Part shown: one piece after another, positions 56,162-64,000 of the stretch
Position numbering within the stretch: the stretch's first letter is position 1
Layout of the letters: each line of letters begins with the position of its first letter
DNA from: an uncultured Chlamydiae bacterium
GTDB lineage: Bacteria > Chlamydiota > Chlamydiia > Chlamydiales > Rhabdochlamydiaceae
Assembly: GCA_903824495.1 (NCBI GenBank)
Contig: CAIJXB010000015.1
Location: forward strand, 1-64,000
Reading direction: 5' to 3'
Length of the DNA stretch: 64,000 bases
Translations under genes and position numbers: made by a program
Notes under the pieces: generated by a model
Seen by the model: the letters and a program-made list of their open reading frames with translations, nothing else
Databases searched by the model: none
Told to the model about the DNA's origin: nothing

Positions 56162-57973
56162 ATGTACCAACCAGAAAAAATTAGAAATATCGCTATTATC
56201 GCCCACATCGACCATGGAAAAACCACTATGCTCGATGGGCTCTTGAAACAATCCAACATCTATCGCGAGAACGAAAAGGTCTCAGAAAGAGCTATGGACA
56301 GCTATGACCAGGAAAAAGAGCGCGGGATCACCATCTTCGCAAAACATACTAGTTTAGTTTTTGAAGACTACAAGATCAACATCATCGACACCCCTGGACA
56401 TGCCGACTTCTCAGGAGAAGTAGAGCGGGTTCTTGGAATGGTCAATTGCGTTCTTCTTCTAGTAGACGCGCAAGAAGGCCCTATGCCGCAAACGCGCTTT
56501 GTTCTATCTCAAGCCCTCAAAATGGGACTCCGTCCTATTGTTGTCTTGAATAAGATCGATAGACCTCACGCAGACCCAGACAGAGCTCTGAACCTCACCT
56601 TCGACCTCTTCGTTGAACTCGGAGCCACCGATGAACAGCTAGACTTTGCTGTATGCTACGCTTCAGGACTTGGTGGATTTGCCGTAAAAGACCTAAAAGA
56701 TCCAAGAGTGAACATGAGACCTCTTTTTGAGCTTATTATAGAAAGAGTTCCACCGCCTCCTGGAAACCTAGACCTTCCGTTCCTTATGCAAGCAAGTACT
56801 TTGAGCTACGATGATTTCGTAGGGAGACAAGCTTGCGGAAGAATTTTAGAAGGGATCATCAAAAAAGGGCAAAACCTTACAAGAATCGACAAAAACGGGC
56901 ACCCTTCCCAACATAAGATCGTACGTATCGAAGGATACTTAGGACTTAAGAAAATCGAAATGGAAGAAGCAGGCGTTGGAGACATCGTCAGCCTTTCTGG
57001 AATTCCAGAAATCATGATCGGAGACACTCTTTGCGATCCGACTCACATCGTACAACTTCCTCCTATTACACTCGCAGAACCTACTCTTTCGATTGAAATG
57101 TCGGTTAACAACGGTCCTATGGTAGGAAGAGATGGAAAACATGTGACGATGAACAAGATCCGCGATCGTCTTATGCTTGAAAAAAGAGCAAACATCTCCT
57201 TAAAAATCGAAGAGATGGCCTCTAGAGATGACTCGATCCGTATTTGTGGACGCGGAGAGCTTCACTTGGCGGTTTTAATCGAAGCGATGAGACGTGAAAG
57301 CTACGAGTTTGTTCTTTCTAAACCTCAAGTAATTTTGAAAACAATTGACGGTGTGGAGAATGAGCCTCTAGAAGTCGTGCACATTGAAGTCCCTCAAGAA
57401 TTTTCAGGAGCTGTTATCGAAGAGCTTTCTCGAAGAAAAGGGGAAATGCGTTCTTTGAACACGAATGAACATGACATCACTTTTATGGAATTCTTGATCC
57501 CCACAAGAGGGCTTATGGGTTATAAAAACGATTTCATGACAGTCACAAGAGGTCTTGGAATTTTGACTTCTATTTTTGATAGCTATGCTCCTTGCAAAGG
57601 TGACATTCCTGGCCGTCTTCGTGGAGTTCTTGTTTCTAACTGCGCTGGAAAAACAACAGGTTATGCCTGCTTTAGCGTCCAAGATAGAGGATCTCTTTTT
57701 GTAGGACCTGGAGATGAAGTATACGAAGGGATGGTCGTTGGAGAAAATAGCAGAGACAACGATCTAGTTGTAAACGTTACAAGAGGAAAACAGCTCACAA
57801 ACGTGAGAGCGTCCGGAAGCGATGAGAACATCATCTTAACGCCTCCTCGCAAATTCACCTTGGAACAAGCAATCGACTTCATCGAAGATGATGAGCTAAT
57901 CGAAGTAACTCCTCATTTTATCCGTCTAAGAAAGCGTTTTCTTTTAGAAAATGAGCGCAAAAGAAAGTCTTAG
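56162..57973 (+). CDS. typA: Ribosome-associated GTPase TypA/BipA
   Basis: The 603-residue translational GTPase has all G motifs: G1 [10 protein letters not shown]2 with the ERGITI switch, G3 [12 protein letters not shown]4 [11 protein letters not shown], and G5 near YASG. Domains II, III and V and the TypA-specific C-terminal domain follow ([29 protein letters not shown]). BipA binds 70S ribosomes and assists 50S assembly and stress adaptation. ACGAGG lies 9 bp before the ATG. Confidence 0.96.
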   Translation: MYQPEKIRNIAIIAHIDHGKTTMLDGLLKQSNIYRENEKVSERAMDSYDQEKERGITIFAKHTSLVFEDYKINIIDTPGHADFSGEVERVLGMVNCVLLLVDAQEGPMPQTRFVLSQALKMGLRPIVVLNKIDRPHADPDRALNLTFDLFVELGATDEQLDFAVCYASGLGGFAVKDLKDPRVNMRPLFELIIERVPPPPGNLDLPFLMQASTLSYDDFVGRQACGRILEGIIKKGQNLTRIDKNGHPSQHKIVRIEGYLGLKKIEMEEAGVGDIVSLSGIPEIMIGDTLCDPTHIVQLPPITLAEPTLSIEMSVNNGPMVGRDGKHVTMNKIRDRLMLEKRANISLKIEEMASRDDSIRICGRGELHLAVLIEAMRRESYEFVLSKPQVILKTIDGVENEPLEVVHIEVPQEFSGAVIEELSRRKGEMRSLNTNEHDITFMEFLIPTRGLMGYKNDFMTVTRGLGILTSIFDSYAPCKGDIPGRLRGVLVSNCAGKTTGYACFSVQDRGSLFVGPGDEVYEGMVVGENSRDNDLVVNVTRGKQLTNVRASGSDENIILTPPRKFTLEQAIDFIEDDELIEVTPHFIRLRKRFLLENERKRKS

Positions 57974-57984
57974 TTTGTTATAAG

Positions 57985-58013
57985 AAAAGCGGCCTTGAAA
58001 AAAGGCCGCTTTG
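57985..58013 (+). terminator. Hairpin after typA
   Basis: An 11-bp stem (AAAGCGGCCTT/AAGGCCGCTTT) with loop GAAA or similar lies 12 bp after the stop. The U-run is only three bases before GA, so termination is probably incomplete and the EamA gene 16 bp later may be co-transcribed. Confidence 0.65.
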
Positions 58014-58028
58014 ACTTAAGGTGTTTTT

Positions 58029-58958
58029 ATGATCTCTGGAATCTTGTTTACAATCGCCGCTTGTTTTTGCTGGGGCCTTGTCTTTGTCACCCCCTCTTTC
58101 TTAAAAGGATTTCATCCTTTAGAAATTGCCTTGGGCCGTTTTTTTGTTTATGGTCTAATTTCTTTCCTTTTCCTTCTCTTAAAAAAAAGAGAGCTCTTCT
58201 CTAAAAAGTATTTAGCTCACTGGAAAAAAGCCGCTTACCTATCTCTATTTTCCTCCGTTCTTTGCTACATGGGCACTGTTTACAATATGAAGTATTCAGG
58301 CCCTACCATTGCAACACTTGTTTTTGCAATGAGCCCCATCTGTATTTCACTCGCAGGAAACTGGCATAAAAAAGAGTACCCTTTTCAAAAGCTCTATCTC
58401 CCTCTTGCTCTTATGCTCGCTGGAATCCTTTTAGCTAAGTTCAAAGGAATCGACACTACTGCAGATAGCTCACTCGGGCTTTTTCTTCTTGGGATGTTTT
58501 TTGGTCTCGTTGGACTTGCTTCTTGGACATGGTTCGCTGTTGCCAACTCCCATTTTTTAAAAGAGAATAAAGATGTCTCAGTTGACAACTGGGCTTTGAT
58601 GCTCGGATCTTGTACGCTACTTCAAGTGGTCCTTGTGGGATCGATTCTTTTTACATCACTCGAGAGCAGCGTAAAATACTACACCTTCTCCCCTGAGATC
58701 CAAAGTTTTGTCCTCTTAAGTTTTATTACAGGAACAGTCAGCACGCTACTTGCGCTCTTTCTTTGGAACCATGGATCTAAGAGAATCCCGATTTCATTAG
58801 CTGGACAGCTCATGATCTTCGAGGTCATTTTTGCACTCATTCTTATCTACTTTGTAGAAAAGAAACTCCCTACCCTGCTAGAGCTTGGAGGGATTGTGCT
58901 TATGATTTCTGGGGTATTGATAGGATTTAGACAGCTTAGAGCGCCCGCTCAAGCTTAA
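58029..58958 (+). CDS. EamA/DMT-family permease
   Basis: The 309-residue product has ten predicted membrane helices in two repeats, the drug/metabolite transporter layout, with family-like starts (ILFTIAACFCWGLVFVTPSFLKGFHPLEIALGRFF and FGLVGLASWTWFAVANSHFL). AAGGTG lies 8 bp before the ATG. The substrate cannot be read from sequence; amino acids or nucleosides scavenged from the host would be typical for an intracellular bacterium. Its 3' end overlaps the convergent ATPase gene by 4 bp. Confidence 0.87.
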   Translation: MISGILFTIAACFCWGLVFVTPSFLKGFHPLEIALGRFFVYGLISFLFLLLKKRELFSKKYLAHWKKAAYLSLFSSVLCYMGTVYNMKYSGPTIATLVFAMSPICISLAGNWHKKEYPFQKLYLPLALMLAGILLAKFKGIDTTADSSLGLFLLGMFFGLVGLASWTWFAVANSHFLKENKDVSVDNWALMLGSCTLLQVVLVGSILFTSLESSVKYYTFSPEIQSFVLLSFITGTVSTLLALFLWNHGSKRIPISLAGQLMIFEVIFALILIYFVEKKLPTLLELGGIVLMISGVLIGFRQLRAPAQA

Positions 58959-60103
58959 TCATCAAACGATGTTTTAAGCCAAATTGAAAACAGTGGATCA
59001 TCAAAAACAACAGTTCCTCTTCCTGCACCTTCTTCATCAAGGATTTCTTTCTCTTTTAAAGCTTTGATGGCAGATGAAAGCGCAGCTCCGCTGCCAATCT
59101 CATATTTTGCTAGCAGTCCCTTAGCAAAAATCTGTTTCCCTTCTTTAGCAGCTAATCTAAGAGTTCTTTGCTGAACTGGCGTCAGAGTGCTTAAAAGAGT
59201 CTGATAAGCATAGGCATTTTGCCGAACAACGATTTTTAAAGCGTTATCGATTTCATCTACTGTAATGTTATCTTTAGCTAATGCGACCAAATGAAAACAA
59301 ACCATCTGTACATAGTTCGGGCTCTCTTGGACTAAACGTCTTAGATGCTTGACAGCATCGCGATCACAAGAGATCCCCACACTCTTAAATCTTGTTAAGA
59401 TCCAATCTGTGAATTCATCTCCAAAGGACGGGAACTCTATTGACTGACAAAATTTGTAAAGAGGTCTTGATGAATTGTTGAGCATGTCATAGATGACGCT
59501 TCTACGAGAACCCGTAAATATAAACGACGTATTCTTGAGCTGCTGCATATGAGTTCTTAAAGTAGCTTCCAGCCACCCCCCATCATCGATTTCTGTGATT
59601 TTTTGAAACTCATCGATCGCAAAGATTAAATTCTTACCTAATTTGCTTAAGCCCGAAAAAACGTCTTGAATCAACTCCTTAACATCATCTTCCACGGAAG
59701 ATGCTTTATCAAACGAAAAATCAAAAGAAGGATATCCTGTGTGTCCATCAAATTGCGCTGACACCTTAGGTCTTAATTTTGGAATTGAAGAAAACATTGC
59801 TTGCATGGACTCTTTCCAATTCGCCCTTTCTTTGATAGCTCTCAGCATTTGATGCAAAAAATCACGATGAGAAGTGATGTTAAAAATATCAACAAATATG
59901 TACGAATAGGAGTCTTGAGATACCTTCTGTAGGAGGTTCAATACAAATGAAGTTTTACCAAATCGCCTTGGGCCTATTAGGACCACAGGAATCCGATTGA
60001 GGACAAACTGTGAAACCAAGCTCTCAAGATCTGGCCTAGCAAGATAGAAATCGCCTTCAACAGGATCTCCAAATTTAAACGGATTTTTGGGTAGCCTACT
60101 CAT
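58955..60103 (-). CDS. AAA ATPase of the archaeal-type ATPase family with C-terminal winged helix
   Basis: I take the ATG at 60103, which has GAGG 9 bp upstream, giving 382 residues; the frame runs upstream into repeat DNA. Residues 1-20 hold the typical entry (NPFKFGDPVEGDFYLARPDLESL). Walker A is GPRRFGKTS (44-52), Walker B is NLIFAIDEFQ (D164, E165), and sensor FIFTGSRRS follows. A winged-helix domain (about 310-380, LTPVQQRTLRLAAKEG... SSAIKALKEKEIL) closes the protein. Proteins of this class (COG1672-like) are widespread, often multi-copy and poorly understood. The gene is preceded by two 26-bp repeats carrying a palindrome (60127-60188), which suggests self-regulation. Confidence 0.85.
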   Translation of the reverse strand: MSRLPKNPFKFGDPVEGDFYLARPDLESLVSQFVLNRIPVVLIGPRRFGKTSFVLNLLQKVSQDSYSYIFVDIFNITSHRDFLHQMLRAIKERANWKESMQAMFSSIPKLRPKVSAQFDGHTGYPSFDFSFDKASSVEDDVKELIQDVFSGLSKLGKNLIFAIDEFQKITEIDDGGWLEATLRTHMQQLKNTSFIFTGSRRSVIYDMLNNSSRPLYKFCQSIEFPSFGDEFTDWILTRFKSVGISCDRDAVKHLRRLVQESPNYVQMVCFHLVALAKDNITVDEIDNALKIVVRQNAYAYQTLLSTLTPVQQRTLRLAAKEGKQIFAKGLLAKYEIGSGAALSSAIKALKEKEILDEEGAGRGTVVFDDPLFSIWLKTSFDD

Positions 60104-60126
60104 AAACATCCTCGGGTTTACTTCAA

Positions 60127-60188
60127 AACTAACAAATTTGTTAATTATTGGCAACCCCATTCAACTAACAAATTTGTTAATTATTGGC
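60127..60188 (-). promoter_or_regulatory. Two 26-bp direct repeats, each with a 14-bp palindrome, before the ATPase gene
   Basis: Identical 26-bp copies lie at 60127-60152 and 60163-60188, 36 bp start to start. Each contains the perfect palindrome TAACAAATTTGTTA followed by ATTATTGGC. They sit 24-85 bp upstream of the chosen ATG, where promoter and operator would be. Spacing of more than three helical turns would allow two dimers to bind. The binding protein is unknown. Confidence 0.75.
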
Positions 60189-60209
60189 GGGTGGGTAGGG
60201 CTAGCTTTT

Positions 60210-60803
60210 TTATAATGATAGCAGTGAAAAATAAGAAACAGTCTCTGACTGTATTGTTAGAGCCGTGAGCTCTTTACGTTGTTTATGAAGACTTTCTAGA
60301 AGGGATCTTTTGGCTTTGCGCCATGCCTTTTTAGCCATTTGGTCGATAAAAGTCTCTTCGAGCATGAGCTCGTATAAAGCTTCTTTTAGGTCCTCTTCAC
60401 TTAAAAAGTCCCCTTCTTGAAGACCTGCCTTAGTATCAAAAGAGGAAGGCTCTTCAGAGTCCTCTTTTTCATCCATTTCCTCATCTATAGGCTCTACGGG
60501 CTCTTCTACCTCGGATTCCCCATCAGCATCGAGCTTTTCTAAGGGATCGAGCTCTATATGGTATACAGTGGCATGATCACGCCCTAAAGAGGCATTTTCT
60601 GGCCTGAGGCGTACGACTGCAGGGAGCACAATAGCTGCCCTTGAAGGGCTGACGTCCATTTTAGGGGGCATCACTTGAATTTTAGATGGATCGAACAAGT
60701 AGTTTAAACCATTGATTTTTAGCGACATGGATGTTTCCTTAGCCAAACTTGAAGGTTCGACCCTAGGAACTATCGGAGAAATACCGCTACTTAAGTCACT
60801 CAT
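60210..60803 (-). CDS. Acidic protein of unknown function
   Basis: The 197-residue product has no signal peptide or membrane segment. Residues 1-90 are polar with hydrophobic strands (AAIVLPAVVRLRPE). Residues about 95-135 are extremely acidic (EVEEPVEPIDEEMDEKEDSEEP). The rest is helical and basic (MAKKAWRKAKRSLLESLHKQRKEL). I recognise no family. The ATG has GGTGAT just upstream. The downstream ATPase gene has its own repeat-bearing leader, so a shared operon is doubtful. A secretion-chaperone substrate or chlamydia-specific regulator is possible but not shown. Confidence 0.62.
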   Translation of the reverse strand: MSDLSSGISPIVPRVEPSSLAKETSMSLKINGLNYLFDPSKIQVMPPKMDVSPSRAAIVLPAVVRLRPENASLGRDHATVYHIELDPLEKLDADGESEVEEPVEPIDEEMDEKEDSEEPSSFDTKAGLQEGDFLSEEDLKEALYELMLEETFIDQMAKKAWRKAKRSLLESLHKQRKELTALTIQSETVSYFSLLSL

Positions 60804-61052
60804 TCATCACCATATAGATAATTAAAGTTTATTAATTACACAATTATAATAACAAACTACACACATATTGTAGCACATGAAATAAAAAATACACAAACCA
60901 AATAATCACATGTATCACCCTCACAATCTACCGCAAAACAGCAAAATGATCCTATAAATGATCCTGTAAAGGAGCCAGGAAGTATTAAATTGCCTTTTTC
61001 AAAAAACCATGATAAACACATCTGCTTGTTTGCTTAAAAACAGGAAAATATC
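60804..61052. other. AT-rich divergent intergenic region with a tandem 12-bp repeat
   Basis: This 249-bp region separates the leftward acidic-protein gene from the rightward menaquinone operon and should hold both promoters. At 60944-60967 AAATGATCCTAT is repeated in tandem as AAATGATCCTGT. The two copies form minimal ATG-ATC-CTN-TAA frames followed by AAAGGAG. I see no terminator or RNA gene here. Confidence 0.5.
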
Positions 61053-61781
61053 ATGTCTGACTCCGTAGTAGAACCATCTCGCAATGAGATCTGGAAAATG
61101 TTTGATACGATCTCCTCTACCTATGACAAAACCAATCGTCTTATGACGATGGGCCTTGATCGTTACTGGAGAAATAAGATGGCTTCTTTAGTTCCCCAAG
61201 GCGATAAAATAGAGCTGCTAGATTGCGCAACAGGAACGGCTGATCAGATCATCTCCTTAATGCAAAAGAAGGACTCAATTGAAAAGGCTATTGGGATCGA
61301 CCTTTCAGAAGAAATGGTTGAAATCGGCCGTAATAAGTTAAAAAAACACTCCTTTAATGAAAAAGTGGAATTGCAAATTGCAAGCGCTTTAGATATCCCT
61401 TTTGAGGAAAACCGTTTTGATTGTGTAACCATGTCGTTTGGGATTCGAAATGTTTCAAGTGTTGAGCTCTGCTTGCAGGAGATTTTAAGAGTGTTAAAGC
61501 CAGGTGGTAGAGTTTTGATTTTAGAAACTTCCATTCCAAAAATGAGACTTATTAAATTCTTTCACCTTCTCTACCTTAGAAAAATTCTTCCTCGAATTGG
61601 TGGATGGATTTCTAAACAGAAAAATGCCTATCAATACTTAAATCAGACAACAGAAACGTTTCCATCCGGAAAAGTTTTTTGTGACCTCATGGAAAAAGCA
61701 GGTTTTGACAAAGTCATATGCCATCCTTTAACTTGCGGCGCCGTATCCATTTATCAGGCTGATAAATCATGCAAGAAATAG
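61053..61781 (+). CDS. menG: Demethylmenaquinone methyltransferase (UbiE/MenG)
   Basis: The 242-residue SAM-dependent enzyme performs the final C-methylation of menaquinone. It has the UbiE N-terminal signature (MFDTISSTYDKTNRLMTMGLDRYWR), the SAM site (LLDCATGTADQ, IGIDLSEEMVEIGR), the CVTMSFGIRNVSS motif and a late GGAVSIY-like CGAVSIYQADK. AACAGGAAAA precedes the ATG. It overlaps menF by 13 bp, forming the head of a men operon, so the MenG role is preferred over ubiquinone synthesis. Confidence 0.94.
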   Translation: MSDSVVEPSRNEIWKMFDTISSTYDKTNRLMTMGLDRYWRNKMASLVPQGDKIELLDCATGTADQIISLMQKKDSIEKAIGIDLSEEMVEIGRNKLKKHSFNEKVELQIASALDIPFEENRFDCVTMSFGIRNVSSVELCLQEILRVLKPGGRVLILETSIPKMRLIKFFHLLYLRKILPRIGGWISKQKNAYQYLNQTTETFPSGKVFCDLMEKAGFDKVICHPLTCGAVSIYQADKSCKK

Positions 61782-62914
61782 ATCGTCTTGATTTACCAAG
61801 CTGGCTTGCCACACAAACTCTCTTTCCTAAGTTCTACTCACGGTGTCCTAAAACAGGAATTGAAACAGCAGCGCTTGGTTCCCACCAAGAGTTTTCCGAG
61901 ATACCAAAGTCCCCCGTAGAAAGAGTCTATGGGTCACTTCCTTTTCCATCAGATAAACAAGATCCCCTTTGGGAAGATTTCTCTGCGCCGTTTTTTTTTA
62001 TTCCTCAAGTAGAGATCTTTCAATCAAAGGAAAAAACGGTTTTAAAAGTAAGGGGAACTGGTTCCCTTTTTAAGGATCCAGAAAAAGAGGAGTCTTTTTT
62101 ATCTCTTGGAAAACAAACCGATCTTCCGGAGTTTAAAACTTGGGAAAGTTCAGTAAACTCTATCTTAGAAAAGATCCGCTCTAATCAAATCAAGAAAGCT
62201 GTCTTAGCAAGAAGAAGCTCTTTTGAAATACAAGGCTCCCCTTTTGAGGTTTTAAAAGGTCTTTTGGATTCATCGCACAATTCTACTGTATTTGCTTTTC
62301 AAAGAACTCCGGATTCTCTTTTTTTGGGTGCAACACCTGAAATGCTCTACCAAAGATCGGATAGATCCTTAACAACAGTGTCTATTGCTGGTACAAGAAA
62401 ACGAGGAGATGATGAACTGTTAAGTCAAGAGCTGCTAAATAGCTTTAAGGATGGTAATGAGTTTTCTTATGTGAAGGATTTTCTAGCCGAGTCTCTTTCT
62501 CTTCTTTGCGAAAGCTCTTCTTGTCAGCCCCAAGACTCGATTATAAAAACCGCTCATCTACTCCATCTCTATAATCGCTTAGATGGCAGTTTAAAGCCTG
62601 AAATCGATGATGCAGACATCTTGTCCTGTCTACATCCTACTCCTGCAGTCGGAGCCCTTCCAAGAGACCTAGGCATTAAAGAGATCCTTTCTTTAGAGCC
62701 TTTTGATCGAGGCCTCTACGCTGGAGCGCTTGGATGGATCTCCCCTTTAGAATCTTCGTTTATTGTAACAATCCGATCAGCTCTCATCAAAGGAGGATTC
62801 TTGCATGCCTTTGCTGGAACTGGCATTGTAGAAGGATCTGATCCTGAACTTGAATGGCAAGAACTTGAACACAAAATTTCTCATTGGAAAACATTATGTC
62901 CTCTACTTCTTTAG
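61769..62914 (+). CDS. menF: Isochorismate synthase
   Basis: The 381-residue chorismate-binding enzyme isomerises chorismate to isochorismate, the entry to classical menaquinone synthesis. It has the catalytic segments KAVLARRSSFEIQG (Lys), FLGATPEMLYQRSD, SIAGTRKRG, HLLHLYNRLDG, LHPTPAVGALPRD and YAGALGWISPLESSFIVTIRSAL, and the closing AGTGIVEGSDPELEWQELEHK. Context decides MenF against EntC or a salicylate synthase. It is flanked by overlapping menG (13 bp) and menD (19 bp). Confidence 0.93.
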   Translation: MQEIDRLDLPSWLATQTLFPKFYSRCPKTGIETAALGSHQEFSEIPKSPVERVYGSLPFPSDKQDPLWEDFSAPFFFIPQVEIFQSKEKTVLKVRGTGSLFKDPEKEESFLSLGKQTDLPEFKTWESSVNSILEKIRSNQIKKAVLARRSSFEIQGSPFEVLKGLLDSSHNSTVFAFQRTPDSLFLGATPEMLYQRSDRSLTTVSIAGTRKRGDDELLSQELLNSFKDGNEFSYVKDFLAESLSLLCESSSCQPQDSIIKTAHLLHLYNRLDGSLKPEIDDADILSCLHPTPAVGALPRDLGIKEILSLEPFDRGLYAGALGWISPLESSFIVTIRSALIKGGFLHAFAGTGIVEGSDPELEWQELEHKISHWKTLCPLLL

Positions 62915-64000
62915 CTCCCTTTAATACCTCTAGAGCTCGCCTTCTAGTCCAAACCTTAAAAGGCCAAGGCATTGAGCATTTTTGCATTGCGCCGGGATCT
63001 CGCTCTACGCCTCTTGCTCTTGCCATGGGAGAAAATCCGGGCATTAAAACTCATGTTCACTTTGATGAAAGAGGTCTTGGATTTTATGCTTTAGGTCTTG
63101 CTAAAGCAAGTCATGCGCCTGTTGCGCTCCTTGTGACAACAGGAACAGCTGTTGCTAACTTACTTCCGGCCATTATGGAAGCGCATTTAAGTAGAGTGCC
63201 TCTTCTTATTTTAACTGCTGATAGACCTCCAGAGCTCAGAGACTGCGGATCCAACCAAACGGCAGATCACGTAAAGATCTTTACCTCTTTTGCACGTTGG
63301 GAAATCGACCTTGCTTTTTCAGATCCTCTAGCTTCTGATGAATACATCATATCCTCTCTTAGCTACGCTGTAAATTGCAGTAAGTCAGGCCCTGTTCACA
63401 TCAACTGCCAGATTCGGGAGCCTTTTATTCATTTAGGTGAACTTGATGAAAAAGACTATTCTTCTTGCGTATATGAACCAAAGCTTTCTTGTCCTCCCCT
63501 TTCTTCTTTCAAACTCTGGGGGGAAATCCTTTCAGAAAAAAAACAAGGAGTGATCCTGCTTGGATCTGACGCTCTTCAAGAAAAAGATCTAGACTCTTTT
63601 CTAAGCTTTGCTGAAAAACTGAAATGGCCTATTTTTTCAGACATCATTTCAGGGGGTAGACGCTTAGGTGATCACCCTTACCATATAGAGCATTTTGAAC
63701 TGGTTTTTAAAGCATTTCCAGATTTGCAAGTTGATTGCATCTTGCAAATCGGAGATCGTTTCGTCTCCAAGCTTTTACAGCAGTGGATCCAAAAACAAAC
63801 AGATGCGCCCTACCTACTTGTCACAGATCACGGCTTTAGACAAGATCCCCTACATAAAGTTTCTCGGAAGATGGAGTGCACTACAGACTTCTTTTGCAGA
63901 TTGATTCAAGAATTCATCATTCCATCTAGTATGGAGCCTGCATCTGCTCTTCAAGGCATCTCTTCGCAAGTAAAAGAAGCTGTCCATGAACATTTTGCAG
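62896..64000 (+). CDS. menD: MenD (SEPHCHC synthase), N-terminal part
   Basis: The ThDP enzyme joins isochorismate with the succinic semialdehyde unit of 2-oxoglutarate. The ATG at 62896 lies inside the end of menF, and 368 codons are open to the window edge, so roughly the first two thirds of the usual 550-600 residues are present. Visible motifs are EHFCIAPGSRSTPLALA, HFDERGLGFYALGLAKA (with the ThDP-activating Glu), LLVTTGTAVANLLPAIMEA and TADRPPELRDCGSNQTADH, then the central domain starting at GPVHINCQIREPF. The C-terminal ThDP-pyrophosphate domain lies outside the window. Confidence 0.95.
   Translation, partial: MSSTSLAPFNTSRARLLVQTLKGQGIEHFCIAPGSRSTPLALAMGENPGIKTHVHFDERGLGFYALGLAKASHAPVALLVTTGTAVANLLPAIMEAHLSRVPLLILTADRPPELRDCGSNQTADHVKIFTSFARWEIDLAFSDPLASDEYIISSLSYAVNCSKSGPVHINCQIREPFIHLGELDEKDYSSCVYEPKLSCPPLSSFKLWGEILSEKKQGVILLGSDALQEKDLDSFLSFAEKLKWPIFSDIISGGRRLGDHPYHIEHFELVFKAFPDLQVDCILQIGDRFVSKLLQQWIQKQTDAPYLLVTDHGFRQDPLHKVSRKMECTTDFFCRLIQEFIIPSSMEPASALQGISSQVKEAVHEHFA

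Noticed and set aside
60127-60188. Two 26-bp repeats considered as a CRISPR remnant
   Set aside because: There are only two copies, the intervening sequence is 10 bp, there are no cas genes, and the palindrome lies in a promoter position. Operator sites fit better.

Overview
The window most likely comes from a member of the order Chlamydiales outside the Chlamydiaceae, an amoeba- or arthropod-associated 'environmental' chlamydia. I infer this from gene content and order; no database was searched. Several blocks follow an order I recall from Chlamydia: glyA-clpP-dapF-small protein; xerC beside an ABC-F gene; rnz-lon-tsaB-rpsU-dnaJ; and holB-tmk-gyrA-gyrB-dciA with mgtE close by. The genes encode a CT398/CdsZ-like zinc-ribbon coiled-coil protein and a MOMP-like barrel, and the two tRNA genes lack an encoded CCA. 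Additions typical of amoeba-associated chlamydiae are U-box-like proteins, an ankyrin fusion, a very large secreted beta-helix protein, a D-Ala-D-Ala dipeptidase and the classical menaquinone genes. I see no insertion sequence, prophage, CRISPR array or rRNA.

Layout. 1-4 kb: two tandem U-box-like effector candidates and pgi. 4-9 kb: tRNA-Pro, trmB with a coupled unknown gene, an ExbB/ExbD pair, tRNA-Leu and a VanX-like dipeptidase. 9-12 kb: leftward glyA-clpP-dapF-small secreted protein. 12-18 kb: zinc-ribbon protein, RNase P RNA, C45 hydrolase, xerC, a YbiT-like ABC-F protein, a SpoU methyltransferase and two small unknown genes. 18-20 kb: an accessory island with two paralogous proteins that look like inclusion-membrane (Inc) proteins. 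20-29 kb: rnz, glpG, hldC, lon, tsaB, rpsU, dnaJ, a site-2 protease with CBS domains and a DedA protein. 29.8-40.7 kb: surface and effector region with a 2453-residue beta-helix repeat protein, a MOMP-like barrel and a GT34-like glycosyltransferase fused to ankyrin repeats. 40.7-47.8 kb: replication block holB-tmk-gyrA-gyrB-dciA. 47.9-54.5 kb: two overlapping giant helical paralogues of unknown function. 54.5-64 kb: mgtE, typA, an EamA permease, an AAA ATPase behind paired palindromic repeats, an acidic unknown protein, and the menaquinone operon menG-menF-menD running off the right edge.

Most housekeeping genes are tightly packed with 4-26 bp overlaps, so translational coupling is likely. 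The accessory genes have longer AT-rich leaders and their own hairpin terminators. The most interesting items are the GT34-ankyrin fusion, the giant repeat protein, the ATPase with its duplicated palindromes, the Inc-like pair and the overlapping helical giants. Several starts were moved from the longest open frame to a start with a better ribosome binding site, as explained in each entry.
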